DNA of 11,159 nucleotides from Bacteroidales bacterium UBA2939 (GCA_002349055.1 DECD01000047.1:107335-118493); one strand, 5' to 3'; counted from the stretch's first letter, positions 1-6,281 are shown. The notes: generated from the sequence alone by a model not told the origin. Numbers and translations: made by a program.

Positions 1-494
1 TCGGGCAAGTCCTTGTGTTCTTCAATGAAATCTTTGAGCGTCGAAATGAGCAGGTTGCCAGTCTTGTAGACGGGTGTGTAGAGGAGGCTTTTCTCGCGGG
101 TCTCGCGATTGATAAGTTCCTCGTTCTTGTCGAGGAGCACGATGCCGTTCAGTATCACTGCGAGGATGCAGAGGGCTTTGGCCATGCCCAGAGTGGCACC
201 GCCGATTTTGTTGGCCAGCGACAGGTGGGCCGACTTGACCAGGCGCTCGATGCTGCGTCCGAGCAGGTAGGTGAGTACCAGTGCTCCGACAAAGGTGATG
301 AAGAATGCGATGAGGATGGCACTTGTGCCTGTGAGGCCCAGCAGGTTGGCCACCAGCTTGGAGAGGTTGACGGCGGCCCAGATGCCAGCAACGATGCCCG
401 CCAGGGTGGCGGCTTCGCGTATCACGCCTTTGCGCCAGCCAAGAAAGACCAGCCATCCGAGGGGAATGAGCAGCAGGATGTCGAGGATAGTCAT
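1..494 (-). CDS. cvpA: CvpA family membrane protein (3' end beyond window)
   Basis: The frame is open from an ATG at 494 to the window edge, giving 164 residues with no stop. It begins MTILDILLLIPLGWLVFLGW, then continues with RKGVIREAATLAGIVAG, a typical CvpA start: a hydrophobic helix, a basic GWRKG turn and a second Gly/Ala-rich helix. Two further hydrophobic stretches follow at about residues 55-80 and 103-125, so about four inner-membrane helices, then a soluble tail (NRETREKSLLYTPVYKTG). CvpA proteins were named for colicin V production in E. coli and their biochemical role is poorly defined, so only the family is called. The gene starts 7 nt after the T-tract of the terminator closing the upstream operon, so it probably needs its own promoter or readthrough. 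In Bacteroides relatives I recall cvpA preceding suf iron-sulfur genes; that region is outside the window and unverified. Confidence 0.85.
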   Translation of the reverse strand, partial: MTILDILLLIPLGWLVFLGWRKGVIREAATLAGIVAGIWAAVNLSKLVANLLGLTGTSAILIAFFITFVGALVLTYLLGRSIERLVKSAHLSLANKIGGATLGMAKALCILAVILNGIVLLDKNEELINRETREKSLLYTPVYKTGNLLISTLKDFIEEHKDLP

Positions 495-501
495 AGGCAA
501 T

Positions 502-533
502 AAAAAAGCGCCTTGTCGCTTTCGACACGGCGC
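502..533 (-). terminator. Intrinsic terminator after the PAP2 gene
   Basis: On the minus strand the stem GCGCC (533-529) pairs with GGCGC (512-508), and the inner stem TGTCG pairs with CGACA around an AAAG loop, with one unpaired base on each side. Six T residues follow (507-502). It lies about 70 nt past the PAP2 stop, so it plausibly ends the long operon. The tract ends 7 nt before the cvpA start codon, so an attenuator role for cvpA is also possible. Confidence 0.8.
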
Positions 534-603
534 CAAAATAACACATTTCTTTCTCTATCACCATGGATAGAAATAAGCAAGCACATCATATATAACGAAG
601 CAT

Positions 604-1182
604 TCATTTTTTTGTTTCGTTTTTTGCCAACTTTTTTTCTGTCCAGAGTGTAACATAGTGTACAACAAAGGCTACCAGCACGCCAAATAGTGCTCCGCAA
701 AGCAGGTCGCCGGGGTAGTGCTTGCCGAGGTAGACACGGCTGTAGCAGGTCAATACCGCCCACGCCATCATGCAAAGGGGTACGACGCGGTCTCGTTTCC
801 AGTATTTTAATAGAATGAACACCGCGATGGCGAACGCGTTGGCGGCGTGCGACGAGATGAAACCGTACTGTCCTCCGCAGCCTTCGCGGAACATGTGCAC
901 GTCGGGCAGGGCGTGACAAGGGCGCAGACGGCAGACTGTGTTCTTGAACAGCTGTACGCTGCCTTGGTCGGCCAGCAGGAAGCAGAGGCCGATGGCGAGG
1001 AGGACGAGCCACCAGCGTTTGGCCTCGAACCGGACAGTCGTCAGACAGAAGGCCACCACGATGATGATGGCCCAGCTCCAGCGCGCCGAGAAGAACCACA
1101 TCACCCAGTCCATCGCCGCGCTGTGGTGGTGGTTGACGAGGTAGAAGAACTGCGTGTCGAGGTTATTCAATACTTCAATCAT
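604..1182 (-). CDS. PAP2-family (phosphatidic acid phosphatase type 2) membrane phosphatase
   Basis: This 192-residue protein carries the three PAP2 signatures: C1 as K80-x6-R87-P88 (KNTVCRLRP); C2 as F-I-S110-S111-H112 where PSGH is usual; and C3 as S148-R149-x5-H155-x3-D159 (SRVYLGKHYPGD). His112 and His155 would be the catalytic acid/base and the phosphohistidine nucleophile. Hydrophobic stretches at about 24-50, 57-72, 106-126, 133-148 and 160-180 give an integral inner-membrane protein with a Lys-rich C-terminus. Family members dephosphorylate phosphatidic acid, undecaprenyl pyrophosphate, phosphatidylglycerophosphate or lipid A, and the sequence does not say which. The ATG at 1182 overlaps the obg stop by 8 nt, so the two are translationally linked. 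Substrate unknown; family call strong. Confidence 0.9.
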   Translation of the reverse strand: MIEVLNNLDTQFFYLVNHHHSAAMDWVMWFFSARWSWAIIIVVAFCLTTVRFEAKRWWLVLLAIGLCFLLADQGSVQLFKNTVCRLRPCHALPDVHMFREGCGGQYGFISSHAANAFAIAVFILLKYWKRDRVVPLCMMAWAVLTCYSRVYLGKHYPGDLLCGALFGVLVAFVVHYVTLWTEKKLAKNETKK

Positions 1183-2170
1183 CGCTTGTCAACTTTCTGA
1201 AAATAGCGTCTTTGAGTTCCTGTATATTCTGTCCGCTAACGGCACTGATGAAGATGCACTCCACGCCTTTGGGCAAGTGGCGTTTCAATTGTTTCTGCAT
1301 CTCCTCATCCATCATGTCGCACTTGGTGACGGCCAGGATGCGCTGTTTGTCAAGCAGCTCGGGGTTGTATTTCTCCAGCTCCTTGAGCAGCACGTGGTAC
1401 TCCTTGGCAATCTCCAGTTGCTCGCAGCTCACCATGAAGAGGAGGATGGAGTTGCGCTCGATGTGACGAAGGAAACGCAACCCCAACCCTTTGCCCTCGG
1501 CAGCACCCTCGATGATGCCGGGAATGTCGGCAATGCAGAAGGAGCGGTCGTCGCGGTATTTGACGATGCCCAGATTGGGCACGAGGGTGGTGAAGGGGTA
1601 GTCGGCAATCTCGGGCTTGGCAGCGCTGACGGTGCTGAGGAATGTGCTCTTGCCTGCATTGGGAAATCCTACAAGTCCCACATCGGCAAGTACTTTCAAT
1701 TCAATGATGACCCAACGTTCCACAGCGGGTTCGCCGGGTTGCGCATAGCGGGGTGTCTGGTTGGTGGCACTCTTGAAGTGGTCGTTGCCCAGGCCGCCGC
1801 GGCCGCCCTTGGCAATGATGAGTTGCTGTCCTTCCTCGGTCACCTCGCCGAGCACCTCGCCGGTCTCGGCATCGCGACAGACGCATCCCAGCGGCACGTC
1901 GAGGATCTGATCCCTGCCGGTGCGGCCGGTGCAGAGGTTCTCGCCGCCATGCTCGCCGTCCTCGGCAAAGACATGCTTGGTGTACTTGAGGTGGAGGAGT
2001 GTCCAGCGCTGCGTGGTGCCGCGGAGAATGACATGTCCGCCACGGCCGCCGTCGCCGCCGTCGGGACCCGCCTTGGCATTGTATTTCACTCGGAGAAGGT
2101 GAGCGCTTCCCGCGCCGCCCTTCCCCGAGCGAACCAATATCTTGACGTAGTCTACAAAGTTGCTTGTCAT
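1175..2170 (-). CDS. obg: Obg/CgtA GTPase
   Basis: This 331-residue protein has the two-domain core of Obg. The N-terminal Obg fold (about 1-158) is glycine-rich (SGKGGAGS at 15-22; GPDGGDGGRGG at 35-45; KGGRGGLGND at 121-130). The G domain follows: G1 GFPNAGKS 168-175, switch I YPFTT 191-195, G3 DIPG 215-218, G4 TKCD 282-285 and G5 SAVSG 309-313. It ends soon after the G domain, so the variable C-terminal extension seen in some Obg proteins is absent. Obg is an essential GTPase tied to late 50S ribosome assembly and the (p)ppGpp response. Its ATG overlaps the adk stop (ATGA, 2170-2167), and its own stop overlaps the PAP2 start, so it sits in a tightly coupled operon. Confidence 0.97.
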   Translation of the reverse strand: MTSNFVDYVKILVRSGKGGAGSAHLLRVKYNAKAGPDGGDGGRGGHVILRGTTQRWTLLHLKYTKHVFAEDGEHGGENLCTGRTGRDQILDVPLGCVCRDAETGEVLGEVTEEGQQLIIAKGGRGGLGNDHFKSATNQTPRYAQPGEPAVERWVIIELKVLADVGLVGFPNAGKSTFLSTVSAAKPEIADYPFTTLVPNLGIVKYRDDRSFCIADIPGIIEGAAEGKGLGLRFLRHIERNSILLFMVSCEQLEIAKEYHVLLKELEKYNPELLDKQRILAVTKCDMMDEEMQKQLKRHLPKGVECIFISAVSGQNIQELKDAIFRKLTSDD

Positions 2171-2724
2171 CCGATGGCAGTTCTGATGCGGGCGGCGATT
2201 TCCTCGATGGTGCCGAGGCCGTCGACCACCTTCTGCTTGCCCTGCTTGGCGTAGTAGTCGGCCACGGGCTTGGTCTTGTTGTTGTACTCCTGCAGGCGGT
2301 TGTTGATGGTGGCCTCGTTGTCGTCGGCGCGACCCTGAATCTTGGCGCGCTCCAGCAGGCGACGCATCAGCTCGTCCTTCGGCACCTCGAGCTGCACCAT
2401 GCAGGTCAGCACGCGGCCGTGCTTGGCCAACAACTTGTCCAGCACCTCGGCCTGGGCCACGGTGCGGGGGAAACCGTCGAAGAGCATGCCCTTCGTGTCG
2501 GCGGCGATAGCCTTGTCCATCATCTCGATGACGATGTCGTCGCTCACCAGCTGGCCGGCATCCATGATGCTCTTAATGCGTTTGCCCAGCTCTGTCTGGT
2601 CAGCAATTTCCTTGCGCAGCAGGTCGCCAGTGGAGACGTGCGTAAGGCCGTAATTCTCAACAATGAAGTCGCTCTGCGTGCCTTTGCCAGCACCGGGAGC
2701 TCCGAAAATAACGATGTTCTTCAT
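2167..2724 (-). CDS. adk: Adenylate kinase (short-LID type)
   Basis: This 185-residue enzyme catalyses ATP + AMP = 2 ADP in the cytoplasm. The P-loop GAPGAGKGT is at 8-16, the AMP-site motif STGDLLR at 31-37, and the nucleotide-monophosphate kinase signature FDGFPRT at 82-88. The LID is the short form: RLLERAKIQGRADDNEAT goes straight into INNRLQEY, with no roughly 25-residue insertion and no zinc-binding cysteines. That explains the length being below the 210-220 of E. coli-type enzymes, and it is usual in Bacteroidota. The gene starts 17 nt after the FKBP lipoprotein stop and shares an ATGA overlap with obg. The adk-obg pairing is common in the phylum. Confidence 0.97.
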   Translation of the reverse strand: MKNIVIFGAPGAGKGTQSDFIVENYGLTHVSTGDLLRKEIADQTELGKRIKSIMDAGQLVSDDIVIEMMDKAIAADTKGMLFDGFPRTVAQAEVLDKLLAKHGRVLTCMVQLEVPKDELMRRLLERAKIQGRADDNEATINNRLQEYNNKTKPVADYYAKQGKQKVVDGLGTIEEIAARIRTAIG

Positions 2725-2741
2725 GTGTCTTGTCTACTTAA

Positions 2742-3656
2742 CTATTTGACCGAGACAATCTCGATATCGAACACCAGGGGAGAGTAGGGGAGGATGACGG
2801 GGCTGGCCTGACGCGAACCGTAGGCGAGAGCCGAGGGGATGACGAGCTGGAGGACGGTGCCGGCAGGCTGATCCATGACACCCTTCTCCCAGCCTTCAAT
2901 CAGTTTGTCGCGACCCACCACATAGGTCATGGGCTCGTATTTGCGCTGCGGGTTGTAGATCTCGCCGCTGCGGGCGTCGCTCTCCACGCTGCTGTCGAAG
3001 ATGGTGCCGTCGAGCAGGCGGCCGGTGTAGTTCACCGACACTTCCTTGCCCATGGCCACCTTGGCACCGTTGCCGCGCTTCTTCACGATGACGTAAAGGC
3101 CGTCGGCAGTGGGCTTGACGGTGATGTTGTTGGCCTGGATGTAGTTGGCGATGTCCTCGGCCTCGCTGGCCTTGCGCTCCTCCATCGAGTTGGTGAAGTT
3201 GGCGCGCTCCTGGGCAATCTCCTCGCTGGTCACGATGTCCTGAAGGCTGATTTCATAGTACAGCTTCTGACCCGTACCGGCTTTGTAGTTGGCAGGCATG
3301 TAGTTAGGGTCCACATACTTGGCGGCGGTGTCGGCATCCATGGCAAAGGTGGCCACGTCGCCCACGTGCATCATCAGCAGTCCTTCGCCAATCTTGATTT
3401 CGTAGTTGGGAGTGGCCTGGGCAATGCGGCGGGCCTCGCCTTTGTTGGTGAAGATGACCGTGGTGTCGAACTTGATGGTGAGTTCGCCCACCAGCACGTC
3501 GCCTTCCTGAACCTGCTGGCCGTCTTTGTTCTGTTTGTCAAACCTGTAGTACAGGCCGTTGTCGGTTTTCTTGAAACCTTCCTTGTCGCCGTTGCAGGCA
3601 ACCATCATCGTTGTGGCGGCCACAAACAGGGCGGCCAATTTGATACTCTTTTTCAT
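2742..3656 (-). CDS. FKBP-type peptidyl-prolyl isomerase lipoprotein, tandem FKBP-like domains
   Basis: The frame stays open upstream to an alternative start at 3713, but the ATG at 3656 is chosen because it opens a lipoprotein signal peptide: MKKSIKLAALF, a hydrophobic core, then lipobox MVAC with Cys21. The product is 304 residues. A first, degenerate FKBP-like domain lies at about 35-140. A canonical FKBP domain follows at about 192-304: VNYTGRLLDGTIFDSS (Tyr, Phe-Asp pocket), VVGRDKLIEGWEKGV (Val-Ile...Trp pocket floor), IPSALAYG and a final VFDIEIV strand. It should be active as a periplasm- or surface-facing proline isomerase or chaperone anchored by its lipid. It starts 22 nt after the stop of the DHH/FKBP fusion and 17 nt ahead of adk. 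It is probably related to the FKBP part of the preceding gene, but far better conserved at the active site. Confidence 0.9.
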   Translation of the reverse strand: MKKSIKLAALFVAATTMMVACNGDKEGFKKTDNGLYYRFDKQNKDGQQVQEGDVLVGELTIKFDTTVIFTNKGEARRIAQATPNYEIKIGEGLLMMHVGDVATFAMDADTAAKYVDPNYMPANYKAGTGQKLYYEISLQDIVTSEEIAQERANFTNSMEERKASEAEDIANYIQANNITVKPTADGLYVIVKKRGNGAKVAMGKEVSVNYTGRLLDGTIFDSSVESDARSGEIYNPQRKYEPMTYVVGRDKLIEGWEKGVMDQPAGTVLQLVIPSALAYGSRQASPVILPYSPLVFDIEIVSVK

Positions 3657-3678
3657 GGTATTTTTAATGTACATTAAT

Positions 3679-5241
3679 TTATTTTTGTTTCTTATTCTGT
3701 TTCTTGTTCGCAAGGCAACGCAACACCTCCACCTCGTACACCAGTATCATGCGACTCTTTACGCGGTCGCCGTCGCCCGCCACGCCGTAGGCCTGCTCCG
3801 AGGGCAGGATGACCCATGCCTTGCTGCCCTCCCTCAGGGTGCGCAACGCGGCGTCGAGGCCCCGCGTGGGCTGCATGCGTCCGGCAACCACCGTGTCGGT
3901 GACGTTGTCGTAAATCACTGTGCCGTTGATGGCTTCCATGCGGTAGCGTATCACCAACTCGTCCTCGTAACCCACCGCCGGACCTTTCCCGACGCGGGTC
4001 TCCATCACCCTTGCCCCTCCAGCCAGACGCTCCATCTTCCACCCGCGGCGCTGGGCATAGGAGTCTATCTGCTGTTCCTCGCCGTGCGCGATATATCGGT
4101 TGGCATTTATCAGGTTCTCTTTCAGCGTGTCGCCCTTGTCCGGCTGCACGTCAATCACCGGCACATCGCCGCAGGACACCATCGTCAGGCAGGCGATGAC
4201 GGCAACAAGCAACAGCCCGAGGCGTTGCTTGACACGTTTCACCGTGTCGGCAAGCGACAGGTGGCTCGTGGCCCCAGCGGCACGCTCATGGCCGCCGCCG
4301 CCGAACAGGCTCTTGGCGAGCTCGTTGACATCGGTGTGGCACTTCGAGCGCAGCGACAGGCGCACCCTATCGTCCTCCTCGCGCACCAGCACGGCGCAGT
4401 CCACCATGTGGAGCTTCATCACCTCGTTGATGAGACCTGTAAGCTCCGAGCTCTCAACGCCGTAGCGTTCCATATCCTCCTTGCGGATGACCATCAGGGC
4501 GGCCTCCTGCTCGGGGTATACCTCCAGCAGTTCGCTCATGGCATGGCCGAAGAACTTTAGGCGATTGACGGTGAAGACGTTCTTAATCTGGCGGTTGATG
4601 TCCATGGGGTCGATGCCCATCTGCGACAGTTCGGCGGCAGCCAGATAGAGGCTCCGCTGACGGTTGCTGTAGCTGAAGGTGCCCGTGTCGGTACAGATGC
4701 CCGTAAAGAGGCTCTTGGCGGCGTCAGCATCGATGACCTCGCGGCCAAAGGCAGTGCTTATCGACCAGAAAATCAGCTCGCAAGTACTCGAAATATCAGG
4801 GTCCGACACCACCAGATCGAAACTCCCGCGGTCGGGATTCTCGTGGTGGTCGAAGAGGATGCGTTTGGCTTTGGCTCCTTGCAGGCTGTCGGCCAGCACA
4901 CCCGTGCGCTCCAGCGTGCTGAGGTCCATGCACACAATGAGGTCCGCCTCCTCGATAGCCTTGCGGCAGCTGTCGATGTCTTTCTTTCCGTTCAGAATCA
5001 CGTCGGTATAGGGTAGCCACAGCAGGTCGTCCGGACATCCGTCAGGCAGCATGGGTGTCAGCTTCGCCTGGCACACGCGCGACAGAATGGCATACATTGC
5101 CGTCAACGACCCCACGGCGTCGCCGTCGGCGTTGCTGTGGGCCGTCAGCACAATGCTCCCAGCCTCGCCGACCGCACGGCACAGCCCTTTGGCGCTCCAT
5201 CCGTCGACAAAATCAACCGTGTTATTGCATTCTATCTTCAT
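3679..5241 (-). CDS. NrnA-like DHH/DHHA1 phosphoesterase fused in frame to an FKBP-like lipoprotein
   Basis: A single 520-residue frame. Residues 1 to about 342 form a complete DHH-family phosphoesterase: NADGD motif (Asp39, Asp41), MDLS with Asp106, DHH at 131-133, TDTGT near 185, and the DHHA1 nucleic-acid motif GGGGHERAAG at about 314-323. This matches NrnA-type nano-RNase/pAp phosphatases, which are cytoplasmic and Mn-dependent. Immediately after the last DHHA1 helix, from Val334 (a GTG codon at 4242-4240), comes a textbook lipoprotein signal: basic KRVKQR, a hydrophobic core LLLVAVIACL, and lipobox MVSC with Cys357. The remaining 163 residues hold a divergent FKBP-like domain (GTVIYDN, LPSEQAYG, LVYEVEVL) lacking the usual pocket Trp. 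The start is the ATG at 5241; an upstream in-frame TTG at 5289 lies inside a promoter -7 element and is rejected. It could be a true fusion or two proteins through an internal GTG start. Confidence 0.85.
   Translation of the reverse strand: MKIECNNTVDFVDGWSAKGLCRAVGEAGSIVLTAHSNADGDAVGSLTAMYAILSRVCQAKLTPMLPDGCPDDLLWLPYTDVILNGKKDIDSCRKAIEEADLIVCMDLSTLERTGVLADSLQGAKAKRILFDHHENPDRGSFDLVVSDPDISSTCELIFWSISTAFGREVIDADAAKSLFTGICTDTGTFSYSNRQRSLYLAAAELSQMGIDPMDINRQIKNVFTVNRLKFFGHAMSELLEVYPEQEAALMVIRKEDMERYGVESSELTGLINEVMKLHMVDCAVLVREEDDRVRLSLRSKCHTDVNELAKSLFGGGGHERAAGATSHLSLADTVKRVKQRLGLLLVAVIACLTMVSCGDVPVIDVQPDKGDTLKENLINANRYIAHGEEQQIDSYAQRRGWKMERLAGGARVMETRVGKGPAVGYEDELVIRYRMEAINGTVIYDNVTDTVVAGRMQPTRGLDAALRTLREGSKAWVILPSEQAYGVAGDGDRVKSRMILVYEVEVLRCLANKKQNKKQK
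4239..4242 (-). other. Candidate internal GTG start for a nested lipoprotein
   Basis: The GTG at 4242-4240 begins an in-frame segment starting KRVKQRLGLLLVAVIACL and ending its signal at MVSC (Cys24 counted from this GTG). This is a normal length and layout for a lipoprotein signal peptide. Starting here would yield a 187-residue FKBP-like lipoprotein separately from the DHH enzyme. No Shine-Dalgarno is evident, but such sites are weak or absent throughout this window. Confidence 0.4.
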
Positions 5242-5286
5242 TTGCTTCAAGTGGTTACAATCTACCACACCAAAATAATCCGAATG

Positions 5287-5294
5287 CAAAGATA
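5287..5294 (-). promoter_or_regulatory. -7 element TATCTTTG upstream of the DHH/FKBP operon
   Basis: TATCTTTG on the minus strand matches the Bacteroidota -7 consensus TAnnTTTG exactly and is followed by CA, as is common. It lies 45 nt upstream of the ATG at 5241. No TTTG is seen at the expected 19-21 nt upstream (the sequence there is CCT/TCC), so this is a -7-only match. Confidence 0.55.
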
Positions 5295-5339
5295 CGATTT
5301 TTCTTTCAATTATAGGGAATTATTTATAAAAAGGGTAGA

Positions 5340-5359
5340 TTCCAGACCAAAACGCAACT
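5340..5359. repeat. IS30 remnant left terminal inverted repeat
   Basis: TTCCAGACCAAAACGCAACT on the plus strand. Its inner edge touches the transposase stop codon (5361-5359). It pairs with 6095-6114 at 15 of 20 positions. Confidence 0.65.
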
Positions 5360-6092
5360 CATGATTGCAAAGATAGATAAAACATTTGATATGGCAAGGC
5401 AAAATCTATCTTTTTTCTAGGACGGCGGTTGAGTTTGTGCTGAGGCTCAAGGATGTCGGCGTCGCTCCAGAGAGCGAAAGACGGGTCGCGCGGGAGATAC
5501 TGTCGGTATAGCATGTTTGTGTTTTCTATGCAGCCTTTCTCCCAAGAGCAGTAGGGATTTGTGAAATAGACCGGTGCGCCAAGTCTCTTGGTGATATATT
5601 CATGCTCGTAGAATTCGGTGCCGTTGTCGGTGGTTATAGTTTTCACGCCTCCGCCGCGTTTGAAAGGCAGGAGGGCGTCCACGACCGCTTTTGCCACCTC
5701 CCCGGACTCTTTCCCATGCGGCAGATTGGCCTGCTGCGGTGCTTGAGTTTGAAGCGGCAGTTCTTCCACAGGTCGCCGCCGTGTTCCTTGTCCTTGCGGA
5801 TATAGTTGTAGATGCTGGACTTGGACACCATCAGGTAGCCCTTGTTGCGGCACATGCCTACAATCTGTTCCGGTGAGAGTTGCTCCCCACGCATGTATTT
5901 CTCTATCCTGTGCCTCACCTGCCCGCACATCTTTCGCGGCTCCCTGAGCCTGTCTTTTCTCAAATCGGCCAGCTCCTGGGCCTGCCGCCACGAGTATCCC
6001 CGCTTGCCGCCGTTCCTTTTCAGCTCGCGGCTAATGGTTGATTCGCTGACGTTTAACTGCTCGGCAATGTATGCCTGCGTCTTTTTTTTCAA
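5359..6092 (-). pseudogene. IS30-family transposase, frameshifted and internally deleted
   Basis: The transposase is split over two frames. The upstream frame (TTG at 6092 down to about 5735) gives the helix-turn-helix region, TQAYIAEQLNVSESTISREL, through RFKLKHRSRP. The downstream frame (from about 5727 to the stop at 5361-5359) gives LPHGKESGEVAKAVVDAL, then TITTDNGTEF with the second DDE aspartate, WEKGCIENTN with the catalytic Glu, and LNRRPRKKIDF near the C-terminus. In intact IS30 transposases roughly 55-70 residues, including the first catalytic Asp, separate the KHR-RP and LPxGK segments. Here they adjoin, so a deletion of about 180 bp removed that Asp and shifted the frame. No ATG lies near the N-terminus, and the region before the HTH is short, suggesting further loss. 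The product cannot be an active transposase. Confidence 0.88.
5368..5397 (-). promoter_or_regulatory. Outward-facing promoter match at the IS30 left end
   Basis: On the minus strand, TTG (5397-5395), a spacer of 19 nt, then TATCTTTG (5375-5368) matches the Bacteroidota -33/-7 promoter. It lies inside the 3' end of the broken transposase and points out of the element toward the DHH/FKBP operon, whose ATG is about 125 nt downstream. Confidence 0.5.
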
Positions 6093-6094
6093 AA

Positions 6095-6114
6095 AGTTGC
6101 GTTTCTTATTGGAA
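6095..6114. repeat. IS30 remnant right terminal inverted repeat
   Basis: AGTTGCGTTTCTTATTGGAA on the plus strand is the inverted partner of 5340-5359, identical over the inner 10 and outer 5 bases. It lies only 2 nt from the apparent TTG start of the transposase. Confidence 0.65.
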
Positions 6115-6193
6115 CTTATCGATTCAAGATGCCGCAGATAAAACGTCTACAACGTCTTATTTAAATATCTGTCATCCCTATCGAATGACGATG

Positions 6194-6224
6194 CGAAATT
6201 ACAAAATAATTTTGAAACCACAAA
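6194..6224 (-). promoter_or_regulatory. Promoter match between hipBA and the IS30 remnant
   Basis: TTTG (6224-6221), a 19-nt spacer, then TAATTTCG (6201-6194) matches the TTTG/TAnnTTTG promoter with one mismatch. It lies outside the IS, so it may be the original promoter of the DHH/FKBP operon, now separated from it by the insertion. Just downstream, GTCATTC and GGATGAC (6189-6171, one G-T pair) can form a 7-bp hairpin around the expected start of the transcript. Confidence 0.45.
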
Positions 6225-6263
6225 AAAAAATGCCTCGGCTAACATTTTTTTCTGGCCGAGGCA
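6222..6263 (-). terminator. Intrinsic terminator of hipBA
   Basis: On the minus strand TGCCTCGGC (6263-6255) pairs perfectly with GCCGAGGCA (6239-6231) across a 15-nt loop. A run of nine T residues (6230-6222) follows. It begins 18 nt after the hipA stop. Confidence 0.92.
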
Positions 6264-6281
6264 GTCATGAGATTGGCAATT

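Larger units (their letters stand above)
5340..6114 (-). mobile_element. Degenerate IS30-family insertion sequence remnant (775 bp)
   Basis: The element is bounded by imperfect 20-bp terminal inverted repeats. The left end is TTCCAGACCAAAACGCAACT, and the right end read on the minus strand is TTCCAATAAGAAACGCAACT: 15 of 20 bases match, in two blocks of 5 and 10. It encloses one broken IS30-type transposase gene. At 775 bp it is shorter than a usual IS30-family element of roughly 1 kb, consistent with an internal deletion in the transposase and probably another near the right end. No convincing target duplication is visible next to the repeats. It lies between the hipBA terminator and the DHH/FKBP operon. 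Confidence 0.75.

Noticed and set aside
15..503. Open frame on the plus strand opposite cvpA
   Set aside because: The minus-strand frame gives an unmistakable CvpA-type membrane protein, so the plus frame is a shadow.
1154..2254. Long open frame on the plus strand opposite obg (366 codons)
   Set aside because: It lies antisense to a certain obg gene, has low-complexity Val/Ala/Leu-rich composition and no recognisable domain. It is a by-product of codon use in high-GC genes.
3657..3713. N-terminal extension of the FKBP lipoprotein to 3713
   Set aside because: It would bury the signal peptide behind a basic Asn/Arg-rich stretch and overlap the end of the fusion gene. The ATG at 3656 starts a classic lipoprotein signal.
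3559..4560. Open frame on the plus strand opposite the DHH/FKBP junction
   Set aside because: Antisense shadow of the fusion and FKBP genes; no domain signature and no promoter match.
5242..5289. Longer DHH protein starting at TTG 5289
   Set aside because: That TTG lies inside the TATCTTTG -7 box, so it would not be transcribed from that promoter. The ATG at 5241 begins a normal NrnA-like N-terminus.
5745..5991. Upstream part of the frame running 5991-5359 as protein
   Set aside because: Only the part downstream of about 5727 is transposase in this frame. Above that the true reading is the other frame, and this part is out-of-frame sequence.
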